Positions 36,657-44,551 of a stretch of 45,417 nt of DNA are shown piece by piece; the stretch's first letter is position 1; every line of letters begins with the position of its first letter. A model generated the notes under the pieces. It worked only from the letters and a program-made list of their open reading frames with translations, searched no databases and was not told where the DNA came from. The position numbers and the translations under genes are program-made. Origin of the DNA: Thiohalobacter sp. (lineage in GTDB: Bacteria > Pseudomonadota > Gammaproteobacteria > DSM-19610); assembly GCA_026984835.1 (NCBI GenBank), contig JALSRI010000158.1, positions 1-45,417 on the forward strand, given 5' to 3'.

Positions 36657-36671
36657 GCAAAAAGCACTCCA
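36657..36671 (-). promoter_or_regulatory. Sigma-54 (-24/-12) promoter of the leftward heme-protein operon
   Basis: On the minus strand TGGAGTGCTTTTTGCTT has GG (36670-36669) and GC (36658-36657) separated by exactly ten bases, matching TGGCACG-N4-TTGCW with a full TTGCT. The predicted start site is near 36645, about 35 bases before the gene. Confidence 0.72.
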
Positions 36672-36724
36672 GCCGAACCCTTGTTCATGGTTGTCGACCT
36701 TAGGGGTTGAGACCGGCGAATTCT

Positions 36725-36738
36725 GTGACCCGGTCCAC
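36725..36738. promoter_or_regulatory. 14-bp palindromic operator, GTGRACCGGGTCAC type
   Basis: GTGACCCGGTCCAC; its reverse complement GTGGACCGGGTCAC differs at one base from the 44404-44417 site. It lies about 80-95 bases upstream of the leftward sigma-54 start site, the usual distance for an activator (enhancer) site, and about 330 bases upstream of the rightward one. Protein unknown. Confidence 0.6.
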
Positions 36739-37039
36739 AAGTTAGCGACCCACCCGCGCGAGGGCTGAACGCGGTTGGCTCTTTACTCCGGATTTCATGG
36801 GCTTGCGGCAGACGCGCGGCAATGTTGAAGGCCATCCGGAAGAACTGTGATGCAGGTCTCGGATCGGCCGGCGGTCACCGGGCTAGAGTGCCGTAAACCG
36901 CCCCGGACCGGCGCCGGATGCTGTCGTGGAAAGGCGACGCTGTCCGGTATTCACGACAGAACGCCGCCGCCCCGGACCGCTGGCGGAAGCAGCGTGGCCG
37001 CGCCTGTTTTCACCAGGACGGGATTGTTCAGGGACTTTC

Positions 37040-37053
37040 GGTACAGGACTTGC
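37040..37053 (+). promoter_or_regulatory. Sigma-54 (-24/-12) promoter of the rightward operon
   Basis: CGGTACAGGACTTGCA has GG (37040-37041) and GC (37052-37053) ten bases apart with a TTGCA -12 element. The start site would be near 37065, 34 bases before the first gene. The remaining 36739-37039 shows no gene, only an open frame that this promoter cuts through. Confidence 0.65.
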
Positions 37054-37098
37054 ATGAGACCCGGAGCCGAACGCCCCCGCATTGATGACGGAAATAAA

Positions 37099-39762
37099 AT
37101 GATGAAACGAACGACGGGAACCAACCGAACGACCGTGGCCAAACGGCTGCTGGGTCTCGCCCTGTCGGCCGCCGCCATGCTGATACTGGGCGCCTGCGGG
37201 GGCGGCGCCGGCGCCGGGGGCAGCGCCACCACCCAGGGCGTCGACCCGCTGGTGCAGGACTACGGCATCGCCTACGTGCGCCGTCCGGTTCCCGCCATGG
37301 ACACGGCGGATGCGCGCGAAGCGACCACTTTCATCCCCGGCGGCGATCTCTACTACCGCGATCTCGCCTCCCCCAGCGCGGCCGAACGCAACATCACCTT
37401 CCCGATCACCGGGGGCATGGGCGATGTCAAGGACGTGGAGCCTTCCTTCGACGGCAGCAAGCTGGTGTTCGCGCTGCGCCTGCCCGACATCCAGGGCGCC
37501 AACCCCGAGGACCAGCCGACCTGGAACATCTGGGAATACGACATCCCCAACGACCGGCTGCGCCGCATCATCACCTCGGACATCACCGCGGAAGCCGGCC
37601 AGGACGTGGCGCCGCACTACCTGCCGGACGGCCGCATCATCTTTTCCTCCAGCCGCCAGCGCAAGTCCAAGGCGATCCTGCTCGACGAGGGCAAGCCGCA
37701 GTACGCCGCCCAGGACGAGGACCGCAACGAACCCGCGCTGGTGCTGCACGTCATGAACGCGGACGGCTCCAACATCACCCAGGTCTCCTTCAACCAGAGC
37801 CACGACCTGGACCCGACGGTGCTGCAGAGCGGTGAGGTCGTATTCAGCCGCTGGGACAACATGAATCCCAGCGACGCCATCAGCCTGTACAAGATGAACC
37901 CGGACGGCACCAACCTGCAACTGCTCTATGGCGCCAACAGCCACACCACCGGCACCAACGGTTCGACGGTGCAGTTCCTGCAGCCGCGCGAAATGCCGGA
38001 CGGCCGCATCATGGTGCTGCTCAAACCCTATACCGGCACCCGCCAGGGCGGCGACATCGTCACCATCGATGTGAACAATTACGTCGACAACACCCAGCCC
38101 ACGGCGGTCAACCAGGGCGCCCTCAGCGGCCCCGCCCAGGCTTCGGCCTCGGTCAACGTCATCAGCACCGAGGCGGCGCCTTCCCCCGGCGGCCGCTTCA
38201 TCTCGGTCTTTCCGCTGTGGGACGGCACCAACCGGGCGCTGATAAGCTGGAGCCAGTGCCGCCTGCTGGAGAACGGCAACATCGTGCCCTGCAGCGCCGA
38301 CCGGCTGGCCGACCCCAATGTGCAGGAGGCGCCGCCGCTGTACAGCCTGTTCCTGTACGACATGGACACCAACACCCAACTGCCGATTTTCACACCGCAG
38401 GAAGGCTTCATGTACACGGACGTGGTGGCGGCCCAACCCCGGCGCCTCCCCAACATCATTCCGGACAAGCAGCCGGGCGTCGAGCTCAGCCAGTCGCTGG
38501 CGGACGAGAACGCCGGCGTACTGGACATCCGCAGCGTGTATGATTTCGACGGCGTCTACAACGCCCTGGGCGGCGGCGCACCCGACATCGCCGCGCTGGC
38601 CGACCCGGCCCGGACCACCAGCGCCGACCAGCGGCCGGCGCGTTTCCTGCGCATCGTCAAGGCGGTCGCGATTCCCGACCGCAACACCAAGCAGCTCAAC
38701 GGCTCGGCCTTCGGCCGCAGCGCCGGCCAGTTGATGCGAGAGATCATCGGCTACACCCCCATCGAGCCGGACGGTTCGGTGCGGGTCAAGGTGCCCGCCA
38801 ACGTGCCGCTGGCCATCAGCCTGGTGGACCGCAACGGCCGCCGCATCGGCAGCCGCCACAACAACTGGCTGCAGGTGCGGCCCGGCGAGACCGTCACCTG
38901 CAACGGCTGCCACAGCCCGGCGGCCGGCACCTCGCACGGCCGCGCCGACGCCTTCCTGCCGCTGCACGCGGGCGCCCCGGCCAGTGGCTATGTCTACCCC
39001 AACACGGTCAGTTCCATTTTCGCCGACTTCGGCGAGACCATGGCCCAGGCCCGCACCCGCCTGGACGCCAGCGCCCTGACGCCGAGCGTGGATATCCTCT
39101 ACACCGACGTGTGGACCGATCCGGTCGCCGCCGGCCGCGCGGCCGATGCCCCGCTGAGCTATGCCTACGGCGACCTCGACCCGGCCATTCCAGCGCCGGT
39201 GTCCTCGCCCGCCTGCCTGACGACCTGGACCAGCACCTGCCGCGTCGTCATCGACTACGAGCGCAACATCCACCCGCTGTGGGCCCGCGACCGCGGCGCC
39301 AACACCTGCACCGGCTGCCATGCGCCGACCGACGCCGCGGGCAATCCGAAAGTGCCGGACGCGCAGCTCGACCTGACCGACGGCGCATCGGACCAGAATC
39401 CCGATCATTTCAAGGCCTACCGCGAACTGCTGTTCACCGACAACGCCCAGGAACTGAGCGGCGGCGTGCTGGTGGACACCCTGGTGCAGGACACCGACGC
39501 CAACGGCAATCCGCTGTTCCTGACCGACGCCAACGGCGACCCGGTACTGGACAGCAACGGCAACATGATTCCCGTCATGGTCAACGTCACCGTGGCGCCG
39601 GCCATGTCCGTCAACGGCGCCGCCGCCAGCCCGCGGTTCTTCTCGCTGTTCGACGCCGGCGGCACGCACGCCGGCCGCCTCGACCCGATCGAGCTCAAGT
39701 TGATCGCGGAATGGCTCGATATCGGTGGACAGTACTACAACAACCCCTTCGATGCGCCCTGA
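37099..39762 (+). CDS. Diheme lipoprotein with TolB-like (PD40) repeats, HzsA-related
   Basis: An 887-residue lipoprotein (ILGACGGG lipobox near residue 34). The first part carries TolB/WD40-like beta-propeller repeats: VEPSFDGSKLVFALRLPD, PHYLPDGRIIFSSS, VMNADGSNITQVSFN and YKMNPDGTNLQ. The C-terminal part has two heme c sites, CNGCH at 601-605 and CTGCH at 737-741, around a DUF-like beta domain. This matches the pattern of proteins annotated as related to hydrazine synthase subunit alpha, but nothing here suggests anammox. The frame is open to 36847, yet ATG 37099 is chosen because the sigma-54 promoter lies inside the extension and the lipobox fits this start. It is probably a periplasmic or surface electron-transfer protein. 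Confidence 0.82.
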   Translation: MMKRTTGTNRTTVAKRLLGLALSAAAMLILGACGGGAGAGGSATTQGVDPLVQDYGIAYVRRPVPAMDTADAREATTFIPGGDLYYRDLASPSAAERNITFPITGGMGDVKDVEPSFDGSKLVFALRLPDIQGANPEDQPTWNIWEYDIPNDRLRRIITSDITAEAGQDVAPHYLPDGRIIFSSSRQRKSKAILLDEGKPQYAAQDEDRNEPALVLHVMNADGSNITQVSFNQSHDLDPTVLQSGEVVFSRWDNMNPSDAISLYKMNPDGTNLQLLYGANSHTTGTNGSTVQFLQPREMPDGRIMVLLKPYTGTRQGGDIVTIDVNNYVDNTQPTAVNQGALSGPAQASASVNVISTEAAPSPGGRFISVFPLWDGTNRALISWSQCRLLENGNIVPCSADRLADPNVQEAPPLYSLFLYDMDTNTQLPIFTPQEGFMYTDVVAAQPRRLPNIIPDKQPGVELSQSLADENAGVLDIRSVYDFDGVYNALGGGAPDIAALADPARTTSADQRPARFLRIVKAVAIPDRNTKQLNGSAFGRSAGQLMREIIGYTPIEPDGSVRVKVPANVPLAISLVDRNGRRIGSRHNNWLQVRPGETVTCNGCHSPAAGTSHGRADAFLPLHAGAPASGYVYPNTVSSIFADFGETMAQARTRLDASALTPSVDILYTDVWTDPVAAGRAADAPLSYAYGDLDPAIPAPVSSPACLTTWTSTCRVVIDYERNIHPLWARDRGANTCTGCHAPTDAAGNPKVPDAQLDLTDGASDQNPDHFKAYRELLFTDNAQELSGGVLVDTLVQDTDANGNPLFLTDANGDPVLDSNGNMIPVMVNVTVAPAMSVNGAAASPRFFSLFDAGGTHAGRLDPIELKLIAEWLDIGGQYYNNPFDAP

Positions 39763-39829
39763 GCGGCGCGGCGAGGGAAAAGCAGGGCAGGATGCATCGA
39801 CCCACTAGCCGGCAAGGAAAGAAAAGGAC

Positions 39830-40603
39830 TTGGCACTGAAGCACTCATACTCGGGCGATACACCGGGCTGGCTGTTCGCCGCTCTCCTGCTGCTCGCACA
39901 ACTGTCTGCGCTGCCGGTGGAGGCGGGCGAAGCGCCCCTGAGCGTCCAGGTGGCCGACCCCTATATCGAACTGCATACCGGGCCCGGCCGCGGCTACCCG
40001 GTCTTCCACGTGGAAGAACGGGGCGCACGCATCGACGTCCTCAAGCGCAAGACCGACTGGTTCAAGGTCCGGACCGGGCGCGGCAAGGAGGGCTGGGTAC
40101 AGCGCTCGCAGATGGAGCGCACCTTGTCGCTCTCCGGCGAGCCGACCCGCTTCAAGGATGCGACCATCGCCGAATTCGCCCGTCACCGCTGGGAGCTGGG
40201 GGCGCTGGGCGGCGATTTCGAAGGCGCCAACGTCATTTCCCTGCTGGGCGGCTTCGCCCTGACGCCCCACCTGTACGTGGAGATGGAGCTGTCCAAGGTG
40301 CTGGCCGATTTCTCCGATTCCAATGTCGCCACCCTGGGGCTGGTGTCACTGCCGTTCCCGGGCTGGCGCTTCTCACCCTTCTTCACCGTCGGCACCGGCG
40401 TCGTCCAGACCGACCCCAAGGCCACGCTGGTGCAGGCGCGCGACCAGACCGACCAGACCGGCTATGTCGGCGCCGGTCTGCGCGTCTACCTGACGCGGCG
40501 CTTCGTGTTTCGCGCCCAGTACCGCAACTATGTCATCTTCCAGAGCAAGGACGACAACCAGGAGATCAACGAATGGAAAGCAGGATTCGCCGTATTTTTC
40601 TGA
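39830..40603 (+). CDS. SH3-domain plus outer-membrane beta-barrel protein
   Basis: A 257-residue exported protein with a signal segment (WLFAALLLLAQLSALPVEAG). A bacterial SH3 domain (YIELHTGPGRGYPVFHV, WFKVRTGRGKEGWV, about residues 45-95) comes next. The C-terminal part has alternating beta strands ending VFRAQYRNYVIFQ and a terminal Phe-Phe, typical of outer-membrane barrels. The start is TTG 39830 behind AAGGAAAGAAAAGG; no ATG is available in frame before the signal. SH3 domains of this kind often bind peptidoglycan. It overlaps the next gene by 31 bases. It resembles the barrel family seen near myxobacterial envelope clusters. Confidence 0.75.
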   Translation: MALKHSYSGDTPGWLFAALLLLAQLSALPVEAGEAPLSVQVADPYIELHTGPGRGYPVFHVEERGARIDVLKRKTDWFKVRTGRGKEGWVQRSQMERTLSLSGEPTRFKDATIAEFARHRWELGALGGDFEGANVISLLGGFALTPHLYVEMELSKVLADFSDSNVATLGLVSLPFPGWRFSPFFTVGTGVVQTDPKATLVQARDQTDQTGYVGAGLRVYLTRRFVFRAQYRNYVIFQSKDDNQEINEWKAGFAVFF

Positions 40604-41214
40604 GCCTGGTGCTCGGCGCCGTGGCGGCGACGGCGGCCCGGGCTGCCGAGCAGCCGGCCGGACAGGTCATCGAGCCCGAGATCGAGCGGCGCGAGATCAC
40701 CGAAGCCGCCATCGACACCGAAGATTTCGAGATCGGTGCCTACGCGGGCCTGCTGGCCACCGAGGATTTCGGTACCAACCCGGTCTATGGCGCGCGCTTC
40801 GGCTACCACGTCACCGAGGATGTGTTCGTCGAGGCCGCCTACGCACGCAGCAACACGGACGAGACCAGCTTCGAGCGCCTGAGCGGCAACATCCAGCTCA
40901 TCAGCGACGACGACCGCCTGCTGAGCTACTGGAACCTGTCGTTCGGTTTCAACCTGCTGCCGGGCGAAGGCTTCGTCGCCGACCGCTGGGCCTTCACCAC
41001 GGCGTTCTACCTGATCGGCGGCGTCGGCAGCACCAGCTTCGCCGGCGACGACCTGTTCACCTGGAACGTCGGCGCCGGCTACCGGCTGCTCGCCAACGAC
41101 TGGCTGTCGCTGCGCATCGAGGCCCGGGACCACGTCTTCGACCTGGACCTGCTGGGCGACAAGCGCACCTACCACAACCTGGAATACAGCCTCGGCCTGT
41201 CGGTCTTCTTCTGA
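40573..41214 (+). CDS. Outer-membrane beta-barrel protein
   Basis: A 213-residue protein with a signal peptide (cleavage near ARA-AEQ, residue 24) and a C-terminal set of about eight amphipathic strands ending YSLGLSVFF. FGTNPVYGARFGYHVTEDVFVEAAYARS resembles the OmpA/OMP_myx-type barrel proteins. It overlaps the SH3-barrel gene at its start and probably has the same fold, as the two could form a paired outer-membrane complex. Confidence 0.75.
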   Translation: MESRIRRIFLSLVLGAVAATAARAAEQPAGQVIEPEIERREITEAAIDTEDFEIGAYAGLLATEDFGTNPVYGARFGYHVTEDVFVEAAYARSNTDETSFERLSGNIQLISDDDRLLSYWNLSFGFNLLPGEGFVADRWAFTTAFYLIGGVGSTSFAGDDLFTWNVGAGYRLLANDWLSLRIEARDHVFDLDLLGDKRTYHNLEYSLGLSVFF

Positions 41215-41226
41215 GGACGGAAAACT

Positions 41227-41240
41227 GTGGACCGGTTCTC
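41227..41240. promoter_or_regulatory. Weak copy of the 14-bp operator
   Basis: GTGGACCGGTTCTC matches 12 of 14 bases of GTGGACCGGGTCAC. It lies between the second barrel gene and the TlpA gene (124-base gap), with no clear promoter after it. Confidence 0.3.
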
Positions 41241-41338
41241 GATTTTCCACCGCAAGCCCGGCGCCCGCCGCCGATACAGGGTAGACGAGCACGGCTCGGA
41301 CCGACCCGATGAACACGACCCCATGGAGTACAACTGAC

Positions 41339-41851
41339 ATGCACATCCCGACCAGCACCTTTCTGCGCCGCCTGGGCGCCGCCCTGGCCGCCTGCCTGCT
41401 GACGGTTTCCCTCGCCCGGGCCGAAGCGCCGCCGACCCCGGCGCCGGACTTCACCCTCAAGAGCCGCTCCGGCGAGAACCTGCGCCTGAGCGACTATCGG
41501 GGCGAGGTGGTGATGATCAACTTCTGGGCCTCCTGGTGCGGCCCCTGCCGCCAGGAGATGCCGCTGCTGGAGCAGCTCTACAGCGAGTACAATCCGCTCG
41601 GCTTCACCATTCTCGGCGTCAATGTCGAAGAGGATTCGGGCAAGGCGCTGGCCATGCTGAACGAGATCCCGGTCAGCTTCCCGGTGCTGTTCGACACCAG
41701 CAGCAAGGTGAGCAAGCTGTACAACGTGGTGGCCATGCCCAGCACCGTGCTGATCGACCGCGACGGCCGGGTCCGTTTCCTGCACCGCGGCTACAAGCCC
41801 GGCTATGAACAGACCTACCAGGACCAGGTCCGGGCCCTGATCCGGGAATAA
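41339..41851 (+). CDS. TlpA-family periplasmic thioredoxin
   Basis: A 170-residue exported protein (signal near residues 8-28, cleavage ARA/AEA). The thioredoxin fold has the redox motif WCGPC (Cys67, Cys70) in NFWASWCGPCRQEMP and the cis-proline loop VVAMPSTVLIDRDG. TlpA proteins reduce disulfides in the periplasm, for example for cytochrome c or CuA biogenesis. Here it lies beside heme proteins and a cysteine-ended lipoprotein, and either could be a substrate. ATG 41339 follows GGAG. Confidence 0.9.
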   Translation: MHIPTSTFLRRLGAALAACLLTVSLARAEAPPTPAPDFTLKSRSGENLRLSDYRGEVVMINFWASWCGPCRQEMPLLEQLYSEYNPLGFTILGVNVEEDSGKALAMLNEIPVSFPVLFDTSSKVSKLYNVVAMPSTVLIDRDGRVRFLHRGYKPGYEQTYQDQVRALIRE

Positions 41852-41853
41852 CC

Positions 41854-42075
41854 GTGAAACGACTCGCCAGCCTGCTGAGCCTTACCCTGCTGCTGGGCGC
41901 CTGCAGCAGCGTGGAACCCTGGGTGAAACCCTACGAGCGCACCCACCTGGCCGATCCCATCATGAGCTTCTCGCGCGACCCGGTCTCGTCGGCCTACGAC
42001 AGCCACATCTACCAGGTGCGCGAGGGCGCCCGAGGCGCCGAGGGCGGAGAGGGGGGCGGCTGTGGCTGCAACTAG
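41854..42075 (+). CDS. DUF4266 lipoprotein with C-terminal GGGCGCN
   Basis: A 73-residue lipoprotein: lipobox LLLGACSS (Cys17), then a mature part of 57 residues with YERTHLADPIMSF and YQVREGARGAEG, ending Gly-Gly-Gly-Cys-Gly-Cys-Asn (Cys70, Cys72). Such ends are typical of DUF4266 and could bind metal, form a disulfide with TlpA, or be modified. GTG/ATG choice is not an issue: it starts GTG 41854, two bases after the TlpA stop. The last bases overlap the DUF3570 gene by 14. The charged C-terminal region is glycine-rich and probably flexible. Confidence 0.82.
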   Translation: MKRLASLLSLTLLLGACSSVEPWVKPYERTHLADPIMSFSRDPVSSAYDSHIYQVREGARGAEGGEGGGCGCN

Positions 42076-43189
42076 ACGGCGGGCCGCCTGGCTGACGCTG
42101 CTGCTGGCGTCCCTGTCGGCGCGGGCCGCCGTCCTGCCGGAAGACCGCGCCGATGCCCTGTACCATTCCTACGACGGCGGCGGCGTCGAGGTCACGGGGC
42201 CCTCCATCCTGGTGCGCAAGGGCGACAACAGGAACTTCTCGGTGTCCGCCAACTATTACGTGGACAGCATCTCCAGCGCCTCCATCGACGTGGTCACCCA
42301 GGGCAGCCCCTACTCCGAACAGCGCGAGCAGAAATCGCTGGGCGTGGACTACCTGCACGGCGACACCATCATGTCCCTCAACTATACGCGCAGCGAGGAG
42401 AGCGACTACAAGGCCGATACCGCCAGCTTCAGCATCAGCCAGAGCATGTTCGGCGATCTCACCACCGTCACGCTGGGCTACGGCCGCGGCAAGGACGATG
42501 TGCTGCAGAACGGCAATCCCGACTTCAGCGAGCCCGTCGACCGCCAGCAGTACCGCGTCGGGCTGTCGCAGATCCTGACCAAGAACCTGATCCTGGGCCT
42601 CAACTTCGAGAATGTCACCGAGGAAGGCTTCCTCAGCAACCCCTACCGCTCGGACCGCTACCTGGACGGCGCCACCTTCGTGTATGAACCGGAGAACTAC
42701 CCGCGCACCCGCACCAGCAACGCTGTGGCGCTGAACATGAAGTACTACCTGCCCTACCGGGCCGCCCTGGGGTTGGGCTACCGCTACTACGCGGACGACT
42801 GGGACATCGAGTCGCACACCGCCCAGGTCGACTATACCCAGCCGTTCGGCAAGCGCTGGATCCTGGATGTCGTCGCCCGCTACTACACCCAGTCGGCGGC
42901 CGATTTCTACAGCGACCTGTTCCCGCGCCAGGACGCCCAGAACTTCCGCGCCCGCGACAAGGAGCTGAGCCGCTTCAGCGATGTGTCGCTCGGCGCCGGC
43001 GTCAGCTATGCCCTGCTCAGTCACGCCTGGGGCTATATCGATCGCGCCGAGATCAGTTTCAAGTACCGCCGCTTCTGGTTCAGCTATGACAACTTCAGCG
43101 ACCTGAGCCGGAACGGCCCGGTGGGTGACGAACCGGCCTATGCATTCACGGCCGACGTCATCCAGCTCTACCTGTCGGCCTGGTACTGA
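42062..43189 (+). CDS. DUF3570 outer-membrane beta-barrel protein
   Basis: A 375-residue exported protein (signal with LTLLLASLSARA). The body is a run of alternating strands with many aromatic residues, such as NFSVSANYYVDSIS and AALGLGYRYYADDWDI, and ends in VIQLYLSAWY, a terminal aromatic typical of barrels. DUF3570 with DUF4266, TlpA and ApbE is a recurring neighbourhood. The start is GTG 42062 inside the 3' end of the DUF4266 gene. Function unknown. Confidence 0.83.
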   Translation: MAATRRRAAWLTLLLASLSARAAVLPEDRADALYHSYDGGGVEVTGPSILVRKGDNRNFSVSANYYVDSISSASIDVVTQGSPYSEQREQKSLGVDYLHGDTIMSLNYTRSEESDYKADTASFSISQSMFGDLTTVTLGYGRGKDDVLQNGNPDFSEPVDRQQYRVGLSQILTKNLILGLNFENVTEEGFLSNPYRSDRYLDGATFVYEPENYPRTRTSNAVALNMKYYLPYRAALGLGYRYYADDWDIESHTAQVDYTQPFGKRWILDVVARYYTQSAADFYSDLFPRQDAQNFRARDKELSRFSDVSLGAGVSYALLSHAWGYIDRAEISFKYRRFWFSYDNFSDLSRNGPVGDEPAYAFTADVIQLYLSAWY

Positions 43190-43193
43190 GGCG

Positions 43194-44189
43194 GTGCGCG
43201 AGGTGACCACCCTGCCCGGCCGCGCGCTGCTGCTGATCTGCCTGTCGCTGCTCGCATGGCCGGCGGGCGCCGGCTGGCTGCGTGAACAGCAGGACATCAT
43301 GGGCACCCGCATCACGGTGGAGGTGTTCCACGCCGACGACGACGTGGCGCGGCGCGGTGTCGATGCCGTCATGGCGGAGATGCGCCGTCTCGACGCCGCC
43401 ATGAGCCCGTTCCGGGAAGACAGCGAACTGTCCCGCGTCAACCGCGAAGCCGCCGCCGGTCCGGTGCCCATCAGCCGCGAACTCTTCGACCTGCTGCAGC
43501 GGTCCCGGCAGGTCTCGGATCTCACCGACGGCGCCTTCGACATCACCTTCGCCAGCGCCGGCTTCCTGTACGACTACCGGCGCCACGTCCATCCGGACGC
43601 CCGGACGCTGAAGCAGGCGGCGGCGCGCATCGACTACCACAACCTGGCGCTGGACCCCGCCACCCACAGCGTGCGCTTCAGTCTGCCCGGCGTGAAGATC
43701 GACCTGGGCGGCATCGCCAAGGGCCACGCCGTGGACCGTTCCATCGCCCTGCTGCGTGCCATGGGCATTCACGATGCCCTGGTGACCGCCGGCGGCGACA
43801 GCCGCGTCATCGGCCGGCGCTGGGGGCGGCCCTGGCGCATCGGCGTGCGTGACCCGCGGCGGCCGGACGCGCTGGTGGCCGTAATCCCGCTGGAAGACGT
43901 GGCCGTGTCCACCTCGGGCGACTACGAACGCTTCTTCGAGGAAGACGGCGTGCGCTACCACCACATCATCGACCCGACCAGCGGCGATTCGGCCCGCGGG
44001 CTGCGCAGCGTCACCATCATCGGCCCGGACGCCACCACTACCGACGCGCTGTCCACCAGCGTGTTCGTGCTGGGCAGGGAACGCGGCCTGGCCCTGGTGG
44101 ACCGGCTGACGGGCATCGATGCCATCCTGGTCGATGGCCAGGGCCGGCTGCACTATTCCAGCGGCCTCGAACAGCTCCAGCCGCACTGA
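43194..44189 (+). CDS. apbE: ApbE-family FAD:protein FMN transferase
   Basis: A 331-residue exported enzyme that links FMN covalently to Thr/Ser of target proteins. The signal lies in LLICLSLLAWPAGAGW. ApbE motifs are MGTRITVEVF, KIDLGGIAKGHAVD and DALSTSVFVLG, where the Asp and Thr/Ser residues bind Mg2+ and FAD. Start is GTG 43194, or GTG 43203 nine bases later, five or fourteen bases from the DUF3570 stop; an earlier ATG lies inside DUF3570. The modified target is unknown, as no obvious DUF2271 or FMN_bind protein is in the window. It is the last gene of the rightward operon before a 359-base gap. Confidence 0.9.
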   Translation: MREVTTLPGRALLLICLSLLAWPAGAGWLREQQDIMGTRITVEVFHADDDVARRGVDAVMAEMRRLDAAMSPFREDSELSRVNREAAAGPVPISRELFDLLQRSRQVSDLTDGAFDITFASAGFLYDYRRHVHPDARTLKQAAARIDYHNLALDPATHSVRFSLPGVKIDLGGIAKGHAVDRSIALLRAMGIHDALVTAGGDSRVIGRRWGRPWRIGVRDPRRPDALVAVIPLEDVAVSTSGDYERFFEEDGVRYHHIIDPTSGDSARGLRSVTIIGPDATTTDALSTSVFVLGRERGLALVDRLTGIDAILVDGQGRLHYSSGLEQLQPH

Positions 44190-44323
44190 CTGTCGCCGTG
44201 CGCAGACAGCTTGCCGGGCCGCCGCCCGGACCGGGAAGGACCGACCGGGACCGTCGCCGCAAAACGACAGTTGCGGATGCCGCGGCGCCGGCCGCCCGCG
44301 TCATAACGCAGCCATCCCGTCAC

Positions 44324-44340
44324 TGGCATGCACATTGCTT
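44324..44340 (+). promoter_or_regulatory. Sigma-54 (-24/-12) promoter upstream of the coiled-coil/TPR genes
   Basis: TGGCATGCACATTGCTT matches TGGCACG-N4-TTGCW with one change; GG (44325-44326) and GC (44337-44338) are exactly ten bases apart. The start site would be near 44350, giving a leader of about 200 bases. Confidence 0.75.
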
Positions 44341-44380
44341 TATCCCTGCGGATACCGGCGCCGGTGCCGCCGCCCGCTTC

Positions 44381-44417
44381 GTGACCGGCGTCACGAACCC
44401 CCCGTGAACCGGGTCAC
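44381..44417. promoter_or_regulatory. Two palindromic operators, GTGRACCGGGTCAC type
   Basis: GTGACCGGCGTCAC (44381-44394) and GTGAACCGGGTCAC (44404-44417) are self-complementary or nearly so. Their centres are 23 bases apart, about two helical turns, suggesting cooperative binding. They lie downstream of the sigma-54 promoter here, so they act either as a repressor/attenuator site or as enhancer sites for a promoter I cannot see. The remainder of 44190-44548 has no gene. Confidence 0.6.
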
Positions 44418-44551
44418 GGACGGAGGGTACAGGCAGGCGGCACACTGCCGAAACAACAGGAACAACCCGGAACGATTCGGCCGCCGGCCCGCCCGAAGGA
44501 TGCGCGCCAGCGGCCTGCCGTGTCCAAGTCGACAACGGCCAGGAGGCCATG

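Noticed and set aside
36847-37098. An upstream extension of the diheme lipoprotein frame
   Set aside because: The frame is open, but a sigma-54 promoter lies inside it, the translated part is not signal-like, and the lipobox fits the start at 37099.
36883-39669. A 928-codon minus-strand frame opposite the diheme lipoprotein
   Set aside because: The composition is typical of antisense reading in high-GC DNA. The plus-strand gene has a lipobox, TolB-like repeats and two heme sites.
44422-44512. A second sigma-54 promoter downstream of the paired palindromes
   Set aside because: GG-N10-GC spacing occurs by chance three times here (near 44425, 44479 and 44498), but none has a TTGC-like -12, so only 44324-44340 is kept.
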